Assembly: GCA_040143965.1 (NCBI GenBank)
Contig: JASJQH010000182.1
Location: forward strand, 1-22,585
Source of the DNA: Basidiobolus ranarum
Lineage: Eukaryota; Basidiobolomycota; Basidiobolomycetes; Basidiobolales
DNA: 22,585 bases
Direction of reading: 5' to 3'
The notes beneath the pieces were generated by a model, which worked only from the letters and a program-made list of their open reading frames with translations, was not told where the DNA came from and searched no databases. A program made the position numbers and the translations under genes. The first letter of the stretch is position 1. Each line of letters opens with the position of its first letter. Shown here one piece after another: positions 9,695-18,887 of the stretch.

Positions 9695-11771
9695 GAGAAG
9701 AGGCGGTCCAGATATTAGCAAATGAAGGGTGATTATTCGCCGGCCTAGATTAGCCAGGTGGCATATCCGATCCTAGATTGGTAATGAGTGAAGTCTGTTG
9801 ATTCACGGATATAAGATATTAGCCGAGGATCAAATGAATAGATTCTACCAATTCTTATTTTGGTCATATGGATTAGTGACACGTTTCCGCTATCTTTCAA
9901 GATAACCTGGTGTGGGCAATGGCCGGGACGAAGTATCACTGGAATCAATATAATCTGATTTCTGGATGGCGAATCTCAGCAATCGAAATTCCATAATAAA
10001 TAGAATTTGCACTTGTTCTGGTCAATTTCATATTGCATAATCTACTTTAATTGGCATCACAGTTAGAATATTTATCCAGAATTCACTTCAAGTGCATTCC
10101 TGATCAAGAAAGGTTAGGAATCAATAGTGTGAGATTAGGATCTTAATGTCCTTTAGAATTTTGTCAATTTAACCCCATGTGCTAGCCATATCCCTGGTAG
10201 ATTCCAATTCCTGCAGTCACCTGAGGCTCCAGAAGATACAACGGTGTTGATTCGCCTCTTCTATGATTATTCGACAAACAATGCGAGTTACATTCATTCT
10301 ACCATCAGTGTCTTCACCAATACGATGTCTATATTGCATGGTGCTCAAATGGTATGTGGAGCGGACTGTCATCGTTATGTTATGAAGTACATCAAATACC
10401 ATATTCGAAGTTGACAGTAAATGCAACATAGTAAGGGAAATAATGTATCACATAATGCTCAATTTACAGGGTGCAGAATTCACCAATCTTAGGGGCATTC
10501 TTATACATGTACGCTAGACTAATTCAAAGGAACAAACAAAGAGGATATTTAAGTCCATCTCCTATTAAATTCAAGGTCATTATATTTTCTAGAGAATATG
10601 GGATAATTTGGACTAATCATAGGTCATCCACTAATGATATCATAGGTGCTTCACTAGCATTCCATTGTGCATGTTCAGCCACGAAATTATGGTTATAGTC
10701 TGCCGATCACATATGTGACAAGGATCAACAATGATCAAGCCAGTGTTTGGAGGAGGCATGCAGGTCGGGAATTATTTTCTAGCAAACATGCATATAATTC
10801 CTGCTAAAGGTCTCACTCACAAGGAGAAAGGGAATCGTGTATTATGGCAGAACGAATCATGGCATACAATGAGACTTGAGCATAAATGGGCTCGCACTGT
10901 CCAATCAATCGGAAATTATGACGTAGCGATTGGGATGCAACACATCTGTGATGGGCCAAGTCTAGATTTGGTCGACATATGTATCCCTCAAGCAATGTTT
11001 GCAAGATAGAACATTTGCGAGAATGGAAGCGGGTGAGAAGGGCGTTTTTGAATGTGAGTATATCCAAGGGATGGGCGAATGATTCTGATTGAGAGAATAT
11101 TACTGGATGGTCTGCAGCGAATGGTTCTGGGTAAAATCGAGGAGTGTGCTCACTTTACCGTTAGACTACACCGAAGAATCTGTCCAAATCGGGAATGAAT
11201 CGTAGATTCGATGAAGGGCAATAGAGAAGTTTTAGAGGTTGGATATAGTTTCATCCAGAATCAATCAAAGTAGAGCTAGTGGCAGACAATGTCAACAATG
11301 CAAACATCTAGTGATTCTAGGTATATCTTGCAACCCTATTGGGACCAAACAACCATCACCAGGATTGTAAATGATGTTTCAGCTCCAGCGCCCGCTTGCC
11401 ATTATAGGTGTTTCAATCGAGCTTCCGGCGTTTCCACACATATTTTGAGTCTATCAAGCCTACCTAAGATGACAACAGCTCCATTTAATATTGAATGCAG
11501 GAGGCTAAGCGTGTTCGGATAAATGTGATTCGTATAGAGGCGATGGATTGGGGTTCGCTTAGAGTAAGTGGTCTATTTAGTACCTAAATTCAGTCATACT
11601 GACGTGTTGGATTTGAAGGCCATGTGTAAGAAAATGAGCAGTCGTAAGTGGATTTGCATTGGTTTCTTTTGGAAATTTGGTTGGATGATTTTCTCTGTGA
11701 CATCAACATATTTTGTAGGTGAATGGCTCATGCTTTGTTGAGGGTAGAGTTTAATGGGAGGGAGAGGAGTA

Positions 11772-11785
11772 AGGGATAGGGTTAA
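11772..11785. promoter_or_regulatory. Telobox-like motif
   Basis: The string aagggatagggtta resembles one and a half telomere repeats. It lies about 650 nt upstream of the zinc-finger ATG and about 60 nt before a TATA-like string. The function is inferred only. Confidence 0.25.
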
Positions 11786-12246
11786 TCTATCGTAGTATAG
11801 GAAGGCTAGGCTAGGTGAGGACTGCGCTGTATTAGTGATTCCATATATATATAAGTGAGCGTAGCTACCAGCCTGCCTATGACGTTATAACCAAGTAATG
11901 GCTCCAATTGATTTGCTTTGATCCACCTTCTCCTTTGTTAGATTCTCATCATCCCCAAACCACCGCGTGTAACAAAATGCCCTGTATATTTCAGTTAGAT
12001 CCATATTAGTACCCAGGTTGTATTCTCACTCGGTGTACTTACACTATGACCGCTTATGTAAAACCTGTTAGAGAAATTCCTTATTCGAATTGGCTTGATT
12101 CCAAATTCGGAGTGGATAGTTATATTTGTATTTTACTTAGCTTCTAATCTGATCCTTTATATAATGGATCTTGAATTATATTATATGTATACACGAATTT
12201 ACTTTTATTGGTGCTTCTAGATGGATGAATGCAAAGAAAGTTAAAC

Positions 12247-12254
12247 TATAAAAG
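12247..12254 (+). promoter_or_regulatory. TATA element of the zinc-finger gene
   Basis: TATAAAAG, a good match to a TATA box, lies 185 nt upstream of the ATG at 12439. It implies a leader of roughly 150 nt, part of which is pyrimidine-rich. Confidence 0.45.
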
Positions 12255-12438
12255 AAGCCGCTGTCTCCAACCAGGTCTCCTACAAGTTTATTATTCTACT
12301 CTCCACGTAATTTTCGCCATTCAACTTTGTTCCGTTGAATCGTTTCAACGTTTCAAATAAGCATCCTTGTACCAAATTTTCTAGTCCTTTGAAAGTATTA
12401 CACCACTGCCTATCAATTACGGCGTACTTTAGAGATCA

Positions 12439-13608
12439 ATGTCCCTTTCCCTTAAATACAACCATTCTAATTACAACAGCGGAATGACTTACGACACTCA
12501 GTATCCACCGAGCTCTCGTGCTGTTCAACATATCAGTTCGCATATCCCCAAACATTCGCGTTATTCAGAATCACTGTCCGGAAGTGTACCTTTCTTAAAT
12601 TCCTCTAAATCGGGTGTGAACTTCTCTAAAACTGAGCCAATGATTTTTAATCCACAAAATTCGATTTCAAATTATACACTCACATCACAGCCTATGAGCG
12701 CAACAACCCAGGTAGAGTCTCCCGATGCTTCAGTAGCAGCCAGATGTTTATCTGAAACTTCGCGTTTTTATTCACAAAACCCTCGTTGCAGAGAAAAACA
12801 CCAATCTCTTTCCTTGGATTCATACGATTTCAAAGAGAAGTATCCCTCACCATTACGAAGCGCCTCTCTCGATACCTCTTACAACCTTCCTAGAATCAAC
12901 CTCGAGAACCCTGTTCTATGTTCTAGTCCGCAGAATAGAGATTCGAGCAGATCACCTTCATATACTTCCTCAAAAATCTCCACTCCTCCACCCTCTTTGC
13001 CGCCACTCTCAGAGACATTGAGCAACATATTTACCGAGTCCCCTAAGCAATCTCCACCTTCACCTGAAAATTGCTCGGTCGAGAGTGTTCCCTCACCAAC
13101 TAGTGTGCAATATCCATCTAGCCACATGTCGAAGGCAAGAGCAGTCGAGCCCATGGCTACAGTATTACCATCCTTAGCTTCTCAGTATCCGCCATCGCAG
13201 TATTATCCCCAAGGAATGGGGTCAGCTAATCCAGCTGCCGTAGTTACATCAAGTTCACATCATGGGTTACCATCTATGTTTGACGCTTCTACGAACGATA
13301 ATTATGAACAGTTCGAAAGTTCTCACTCGTACAGTGGTTCTGAAGAATACGAACAGGATAGTAAAAAGATGTTTTCCTTTGTATCCCTGCCGGGAGTTAA
13401 CGGGAAGAAGCGACCACGCAGAAAATTCGATGAGATTGAGCGTCTATATAGCTGCAATCATCAGGGATGTACCAAAAGCTATGGTACTTTAAACCATTTA
13501 AACGCACACGTTATGATGCAAAAGCACGGGATCAAGAGACTTCCTTCGGAATTTAAAGAGTTGAGAAAACATTGGAAAAACCGAAGACAATCTAGCAGTG
13601 ATAATTAA
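12439..13608 (+). CDS. Con7-like C2H2 zinc-finger transcription factor
   Basis: Intronless gene for 389 residues, a probable nuclear DNA-binding regulator. Residues 1-320 are low-complexity and disordered, rich in Ser, Pro, Tyr and Asn with several SPS and PPS runs (for example around residues 170-220). A basic nuclear-localisation-like cluster (KKRPRRKF) leads into EIERL and a single C2H2 finger at residues 337-363, YSCNHQGCTKSYGTLNHLNAH..KH, with spacing C-x4-C-x12-H-x5-H. The finger continues into MQKHG, SEFKELRKHWKNRR. This finger-plus-tail block is typical of the fungal Con7/Klf1-type proteins, which control morphogenesis, sporulation or cell-wall genes in the species where they are known. 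The ATG at 12439 opens the frame after a TATA box and a T/C-rich leader. An upstream non-coding exon cannot be excluded. Target genes are unknown. Confidence 0.85.
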   Translation: MSLSLKYNHSNYNSGMTYDTQYPPSSRAVQHISSHIPKHSRYSESLSGSVPFLNSSKSGVNFSKTEPMIFNPQNSISNYTLTSQPMSATTQVESPDASVAARCLSETSRFYSQNPRCREKHQSLSLDSYDFKEKYPSPLRSASLDTSYNLPRINLENPVLCSSPQNRDSSRSPSYTSSKISTPPPSLPPLSETLSNIFTESPKQSPPSPENCSVESVPSPTSVQYPSSHMSKARAVEPMATVLPSLASQYPPSQYYPQGMGSANPAAVVTSSSHHGLPSMFDASTNDNYEQFESSHSYSGSEEYEQDSKKMFSFVSLPGVNGKKRPRRKFDEIERLYSCNHQGCTKSYGTLNHLNAHVMMQKHGIKRLPSEFKELRKHWKNRRQSSSDN

Positions 13609-13915
13609 GCAATCGAATCCTCAATTGCATATCTCAATATGATACTTCGGAGACCAATTTCCGAATTTGACATTCCTTGCCAAGCATCTTTATAGGCTAA
13701 TTTAACTAATGTGATACACTGGGTATCAATTTTCCAATTCAAGATCCCAACTGTTGGTTTTTCTGTACTTGTACCTTTCCTCGTGAGCACGACAGTGATA
13801 ATTGTCTGCAAACTCAATGCTAAGAATCTAAATAGAGCCTCTCGTATTTGCTCTAGTTTCGACTTTCTTACTCGACATGAACCAACGTACACTCATCTGG
13901 ATTTTCTCTTTTCAT
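13605..13915 (-). CDS. Candidate small two-exon gene (weak)
   Basis: On the minus strand an open frame of about 95 codons (13605-13892) lacks an in-frame ATG near its start. An ATG at 13915 opens a short exon (13872-13915, MKRENPDECTLVHV) that ends at a GTAAGA donor. With an acceptor at 13828 it splices in frame onto the long frame, giving about 88 residues with segments TVVLTRKGTSTEKPTVG and DAWQGMSNSEIGLRS. The intron would be 44 nt, shorter than any other here, and has no good branch site. A second acceptor at 13821 gives a different, shorter reading. The predicted stop overlaps the zinc-finger stop on the other strand. I do not recognise a family. It may be chance sequence in the 3' UTR of the zinc-finger gene. 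Confidence 0.25.
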
Positions 13916-14468
13916 GTAAATACTGCCCCCTCTGACTTCCTTTAACCGCCATCCATTGCCGATTATCAAATCACTTTGAAACTTTGCCCCGCCCTAGAAG
14001 TAAATTTTAAATATTACGAAGTTCTAACAAAATGCGGGTCATTTAAATCTCTGAACTTTTACAATTTCCATGATCTTACACTGAAGTTGAAATCTATAGC
14101 CAAAATAATAAAGATGAGAGTAATAATATTTCATGTCCTCTATTGGCTACTGCACCACGATCTGTTTGTCGCTATTGATAGTATTACTAATCAACCATAA
14201 TTCGCAGCAAATATAACTTGAAACGTTCATGGTACATGGCTTTAGTATATTTACGCAGTCATTGGAAATGGGTCAAGGTCGACTGGTTGATGGCAACATT
14301 ATCGTAATAATGGTGAAAGTGAGAAAATTTGCCATTTTCAAGGAAATGATTTCGATGATTTTTGAAATGGATTTGTCATGGATGTGGAAAGTCTCCATCC
14401 ATTTAATTTGACTGGAACGTAACCATAGTATACTTTACTTTCATTTCTTTACCTTTTCATAGCCTCTG
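13916..14468. other. Intergenic region upstream of secreted-protein gene 1
   Basis: AT-rich, with short frames that show no domain or codon pattern I can support. It should contain the promoter of the gene at 14469. No clear TATA box is seen; tagtatactt near 14427 is the nearest candidate. Confidence 0.4.
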
Positions 14469-14940
14469 ATGAATAAATTTCGATTTACTTTACTCTTATC
14501 CTGTGTCGTAACAGTATTCGCTGGTCAAGCATGTAAGTATTTCCTTGGGGTTTAGGCGTTTCTATATCATCTTAAGAATATACATTGACTTTTCTCAAGA
14601 TTTTTTGTTAGAAAACGGACAAAACGAAAACTTGGACGGACCAGACGAAGGTTGTGTTGAATACGGTAAAACCATCACGTTCGCCTCTCGTACCACTTTT
14701 AGAAATGGTTTTGTAATATATCCAGATGACGATTGTGAAGATCAAAGTCAAGCGGTCACTTTCGGACATAACCAACATTCAAAACACTTTCACACACCTC
14801 GTTACGTTGGTTCAGTAAGGTTTTTTAACTTTCGTGAAAATATACCTATGATGAACGCTTCTACTCGTGTACCTGAGTATGATGCTCAACCTCATGTACT
14901 TTATCAGTCACCTGCACACTTCCAACCTACTACCTACTAA
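14469..14940 (+). CDS. Small secreted two-cysteine protein, copy 1
   Basis: Two exons, 14469-14532 (64 nt) and 14600-14940, flank a 67-nt phase-1 intron (GTAAGT donor, TCTCAAG acceptor) and encode 134 residues. Residues 1-21 are a signal peptide (MNKFRFTLLLSCVVTVFAGQA), so the product is probably secreted. The mature part has two cysteines in EGCVEYGKTITFASRTT and PDDDCEDQS, and the motif PRYVGSVRFFNF. A polar C-terminal extension of about 35 residues follows. The same pattern occurs in the gene at 18888-19246 on the other strand, with identical exon-1 length and intron phase, so the two are paralogues. The short beta-strand-like segments ending in GSVRFF are loosely like a beta/gamma-crystallin half-domain, but this is speculative. 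No family name or function is recognised. Confidence 0.8.
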
Positions 14941-15468
14941 GTATGTGACTCCACTAGACCTGCCTTTTAATGGCCCCTACTAAGTCTTCAGTAATTCTCA
15001 ATATAATGTTCCTTGATTCAATTCCCAGTGATGGCCAGCAATAAACACCACTAGACTATCTATCCCTGCTCAATAGTGCAGTAGTATGATGCTATCACAT
15101 GATATGACAGCATGTTCTCCCAGAATTGGAAGCCCATGACCGGTTATATTACAGGAACAGGATTTAGAGATGAATTCAGCGGCGTGGCTGTCCTTGGACG
15201 GAATCCACGCCCGTTCAGATGGGTTTGGAGTTTTTTTTGATTCAATGTCAGGTCGAGAAGTGAGGAATGTTATGATGAATCTGATTGGATCATCCTAACG
15301 ATACACGTCGCGAATTTCAATCTTTGAGGCAACAAAGTGGTAGATATACTAGCACAATTTCATTTCGATTCCTTAGCTATACAGTTACTTGGTTTTCTTG
15401 TTTATCAAGTTCTTAAAAAATATTTATCTCCCTCCTGCCCCAGTCACATCCCTCTATATCTTCGTGAA
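14941..15468. other. Intergenic region between secreted-protein gene 1 and sorting nexin
   Basis: It holds an AATAAA at 15040-15045 that suits the upstream gene, a short hairpin at 15089-15113, and a pyrimidine-rich stretch just before the sorting-nexin ATG. The sorting-nexin frame is open upstream to 15337 but contains no ATG before 15469. Nothing else is supported. Confidence 0.45.
15089..15113. other. Short imperfect hairpin
   Basis: The arms atgctatca and tgacagcat pair over nine positions (one G-T) around a 7-nt loop, about 150 nt after secreted-protein gene 1. Length and context are too modest to assign a role. Confidence 0.3.
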
Positions 15469-17417
15469 ATGGAACCTAAAGAGTCTTGTTGTAGAATTGA
15501 ACAACTTTTACGTGAAAACGCCGTTCAAATCCTTGATTCGGATAAAATTAGTGAAGGTGCTCACTCTTATGTTGCTTATAAGATAAAGCTAGAAGTAGGA
15601 AGGTATTCAAGTACTTTTCGTTAGAGAAACCACTTAAACTTTGTATTATTTAAAGAACGAAGAGGTTCAAAGACGCTATTCCGAGTTTGAATCCTTACGC
15701 AGTACTCTTTTGAAACTGCACCCAGCTTGTATAATTCCACCCCTTCCGGAAAAAACCTCTCTTGGTAAGGAAATTGAATAATAACTCCTTATGACTATAA
15801 CCATGAATATATCACTAATGCTTTTACTCTATCCTTAATTATCTTTTTGCCTCTCTTTTCGGTGGACATATTTCAGCACAATATGCCACTAAACAAAATA
15901 GAGCTAAAGATGACGTTCTTATGATAGAAAAACGTAAACGCATGTTACAAAGTTTTTTGAAACGTATATCCCTTCACTTTGTATTATCTAAGGAGCATAC
16001 ATTTCACCGATTCTTCGAAAACGTGCCTTGGGTAAAAATAGCAAGAATTTTTCTTTTAAAAACAAAACAAACACTTCTTCTCTCTTTATTAAACGTAGTT
16101 TACTTATTTTAGTCGGAAGTTTTACACTCTCTACCGAATACTAACCCCTCTAAGAAGACTGACTCCCCAACTACCTCGGTGATGAGTCAAAGTGTCACTA
16201 ATTCCGATTCTAGCCTTCGTATCTCTGACTCTTTGGAAGATTTGCGTAAACCGGATCCTCGGTTTCAAGAGTGTGAGAGTTATACTAACAATTTCGAACA
16301 TAGTATCTCTAATACTGAAAAGGCTCAACGTAAAGTAACCAAAAAACTTGGTGGTACGTGAATATGGTTCGAAAAGAAATAGAAATATTGAATGGAATTA
16401 ATGAACTTCTTTCATTTAGATCTGGCTAGTGATTATTCTGAGCTTGGTGCATGTTTAAATGCAGTCAGTTTGAATGAATCCGAGGAGCTTGCTAGTGCTA
16501 TCGAAAAGATCGGTCAGGCGGTGGATTCATCATTCATGTCTACTAGAGCATTGGTAGGGTTGAATGATTTACTCGTGACTCGAATATCTTCACTCATATT
16601 GGTATCCCATTCTCTAGGCTAATAAGCTTCAACATGATGTCAACGAACCGATGCAGGAGTATGAACAATACTCGATATCAATCCGAAAGATCTTGAAGGC
16701 ACGTAACAAGAAGCATGTTCAATTGGAAGGTATCATCGACACATTGGCACATAAGAAATCATCTCTAGAAGAACTTGAAAAATCAGAAGCCGAAAGTAAA
16801 CGTTTAGAAGAGGTTCTCCGAAATTCGAATCATCCGGAAGAGCCAGAAGTTCACTCACTCTCTGCTACGGATCAGGTGCCGGAATTCGATCTGGAGTCAG
16901 AGGAGCTTCAAGAGACACACCAGAGTAGTGGCGATGGTGGCAATAATAGTTCACTCAATAGTACCAGTTCCACCGCCACAAAGCGTAGATCTTTTCTAGG
17001 TAAGATCAGCCATAAAATCCACGGTATAGTGGATAATGACCCAGAGGCCACTCGACGACTTCAAATCACCAAGAGTCGAGATCAAATTGCATCAGTAAGT
17101 CTTGATTTGGTACTCTTTGAAATATTCTCTCCCTAATTCAAGTGATTCTTAGCTGGAAGAGCAACTGGAGCAATGCAGTCAAGAGCTTACTAACACATCC
17201 ACCGAAATTCAACTCAACTTGGATTTCTTCCAACGTCAAAAAGAGTACGATCTTCGTGAGATTCTCTTGAGTTACGCCAAGGCTCACCTCGAATGGTGCC
17301 AAACAGTAAGAGACTATGCTTGTGTTAATGTTTACTGAGTCGTACTAATCTGTCCTTCAATAGAACTTGGAAGCCTGGCAAGAGGCAAGCGAAGAGGTTA
17401 ACAAGATCTCCAATTAG
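15469..17417 (+). CDS. PX-BAR sorting nexin, Atg20/Snx41 type
   Basis: Eight exons: 15469-15594, 15665-15764, 15877-16031, 16113-16353, 16420-16553, 16618-17094, 17153-17305 and 17364-17417. All introns (58-112 nt) are GT..AG, and all junctions keep frame, giving 479 residues. The PX domain (about 20-135) shows [26 protein letters not shown] and [11 protein letters not shown], the PI3P-binding signature, then [15 protein letters not shown]. After a Ser-rich linker the BAR domain runs to the end: [40 protein letters not shown], then [17 protein letters not shown] and [13 protein letters not shown] segment like [22 protein letters not shown] is characteristic of Atg20/Snx41. Such proteins, usually paired with Snx4, recycle cargo from endosomes and act in selective autophagy. 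A polar insert of about 60 residues interrupts the BAR region. Atg20 versus Snx41 orthology is not resolved. Confidence 0.92.
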
Positions 17418-17438
17418 GATACAATACAGTGTCTACAA

Positions 17439-17444
17439 AATAAA
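17439..17444 (+). terminator. Polyadenylation signal AATAAA of the sorting-nexin gene
   Basis: AATAAA lies 22 nt after the TAG stop, at a typical place for a short 3' UTR, and a T-rich run follows. Confidence 0.5.
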
Positions 17445-17525
17445 TTTCCACCATTTTTTGTTTAAATTTAACACATGTATTGCCATAGTATGGAGCTCAT
17501 CTTGCGACTTGATCACAACCACAGC

Positions 17526-17566
17526 TTTACCATTACTTGACTATTTACCATTACTTGACTATTTAC
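17526..17566. repeat. 18-bp tandem repeat, 2.3 units
   Basis: The unit tttaccattacttgacta is repeated exactly twice and followed by a partial third unit (tttac), in non-coding DNA about 110 nt after the sorting-nexin stop. Confidence 0.85.
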
Positions 17567-17876
17567 AGGTATATTGAAACCTCTCGGATAAATGGTCGTG
17601 GGATAATGCATTTTCCTGTCTTCACGCGTACACACTTCATACTTGTGTTACGAAATAAATACTCCATATCGCCCAATACGAAATATATTCCATGTATCTT
17701 ACGTGAAATTCACATTCCGTTCTAAATTCTGTCACTTTTTAACTTGTTCACGCTGAAACTAGTCAATACACAGTCACACTACGAGGTTCAGATTTCAGGT
17801 GATACAGCATTAATTCCAATCTAAATACACATCCTACCCAAGTACAGATTGGAGTGATGTTGAAACGTACCTTAAC

Positions 17877-17896
17877 CTCAACCCTAACCCTATCCC
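17877..17896. promoter_or_regulatory. Telomere-like motif (C-rich strand)
   Basis: The string ctcaaccctaaccctatccc holds two tandem CCCTAA-type repeats with degenerate flanks. It is the longest such run on this strand of the window. It could be a Tbf1-type binding site or an interstitial telomeric seed. Confidence 0.35.
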
Positions 17897-18372
17897 CATC
17901 CCTAGCCTGTCTTGAAAGTTTGTTGCACTGACATATTGCTTTTACTAGTTGAGACATCCTGTTTGTTTGCTAATAGCTGTATATTGAAATGTTAGTCTGG
18001 TACGGAGTCAGCAAGACATACACGAAATCAGGTAAATTTGGTAACACTTGTTGCTTGGGATATGGGTGATAGCTCATTACTCACAAGTGAGAGTGCCCAT
18101 AGCTCAATTTGGACATACTAAAGGTTCGTTCGCAGGACAACTTGTCACGAGTTTGTATCATGTGAGTAAATGACTAGTTTGTCACCAAGTATGTGACAGG
18201 CGATAAAGTAGGAATCTATTCATATATTTGGAGAAACCAGTTAGATGGTTTAGCGTAGTGAAAGTTGGCGTTTGCTTGGTACCTTGGGTTTACAAGTTTT
18301 ACAGTACAGCGTACAGTGTGGGGCTTGTAAGTAATGTAGTAGAGTGTGAGAATATGGTTGTGGAATGAAGGA

Positions 18373-18380
18373 TATATATA
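18373..18380 (+). promoter_or_regulatory. TATA element of the 119-aa gene
   Basis: TATATATA followed by GGTGAGC lies 60-67 nt upstream of the ATG at 18440. A very similar string, TATATATATAAGTGAGC, occurs at 11844-11860. Confidence 0.5.
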
Positions 18381-18439
18381 GGTGAGCAACGAGAACACCT
18401 CTCTTCATCTCTTCATTAACATTCTGCCTCAAATAAATC

Positions 18440-18799
18440 ATGTCAACCGTTACCGTATATAAAGTAGTGTTCCCCGGTTACATGTCAGAGTCAGAGGACT
18501 GTAACGAGATCATTTCTCCTAATGGCTTCGATGCTCTTTCGGGATACATCTTACTCGCTCGACCTGAACAAATCCCCATGATTATTCGTAACCTATACAG
18601 TGTGTTTCGGGAACTCTTGCTACTGAAAATCGATTACGAATGGATTGCTAGCGACATTCGTTGGAAAGAGGTGACATTGGAGAATGAGACAGATATTATG
18701 CCATGCTATTACGGTGAACTCCAACGCAAACACATCGTTGACACGATTAAGATCCAAAAGGATCGGGATGGTGTGCTGAATATACCCCAGATGATTTAG
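18440..18799 (+). CDS. Orphan 119-residue protein
   Basis: Single open frame from ATG at 18440 to TAG at 18797-18799, preceded by a TATA box at the expected distance and by an A-rich start context (aaataaatcATG). The product has no signal peptide or membrane segment. It contains a leucine-rich, probably helical middle (IIRNLYSVFRELLLLKIDY, residues about 53-71) and mixed charged flanks, for example EWIASDIRWKEVTLENETD. There are two cysteines (near residues 21 and 92). I do not recognise a family. A small globular cytosolic protein restricted to the lineage is the simplest reading. It converges with the secreted-protein gene at 18888, and their 3' UTRs must be close or overlapping. Confidence 0.6.
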   Translation: MSTVTVYKVVFPGYMSESEDCNEIISPNGFDALSGYILLARPEQIPMIIRNLYSVFRELLLLKIDYEWIASDIRWKEVTLENETDIMPCYYGELQRKHIVDTIKIQKDRDGVLNIPQMI

Positions 18800-18847
18800 G
18801 GTAGTGTAAATTGATCGATTAATTGACCGATTTAATGATTGTACATT

Positions 18848-18853
18848 TTTATT
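18848..18853 (-). terminator. Polyadenylation signal of secreted-protein gene 2
   Basis: AATAAA on the minus strand lies 35 nt after the stop of the gene at 18888, inside the short gap to the convergent 119-aa gene. Confidence 0.5.
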
Positions 18854-18887
18854 GAAATTAAATAGTCAAAAATATTTTCCAATTCAT

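Larger units (their letters stand above)
7491..12438. other. 4.9-kb stretch without a supported gene
   Basis: No frame here shows a recognisable domain, a convincing signal peptide or a clear exon-intron chain. The longest frames (10731-11009 on +, 10813-11067 on -, 11289-11522 on +) overlap each other or lack family features. The stretch includes the 3' UTR of the repeat-protein gene, a 12-bp tandem duplication (9671-9694), a telobox-like motif (11772-11785), a TATA-type string followed by GTGAGC (11844-11860) and the promoter of the zinc-finger gene. I find no terminal repeats, target-site duplications or transposase-like protein. Confidence 0.5.
17418..18439. other. Intergenic region with 18-bp tandem repeat and telomere-like motif
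   Basis: One kilobase without a supported gene. It contains an 18-bp tandem repeat (17526-17566), a C-rich telomere-like string (17877-17896) and the promoter of the 119-aa gene. Two tRNA-like boxes near 18100 and 18122 are too close together for a tRNA. Confidence 0.45.

Noticed and set aside
10731-11067. 92-codon plus-strand frame and 84-codon minus-strand frame
   Set aside because: They overlap each other, match no family, and sit in a stretch without promoter or splice context.
18095-18135. tRNA-like A box (tagctcaatttgg) and B box-like ggttcgttcgc
   Set aside because: The boxes are only about 20 nt apart, too close for a tRNA, and no acceptor-stem pairing is visible.
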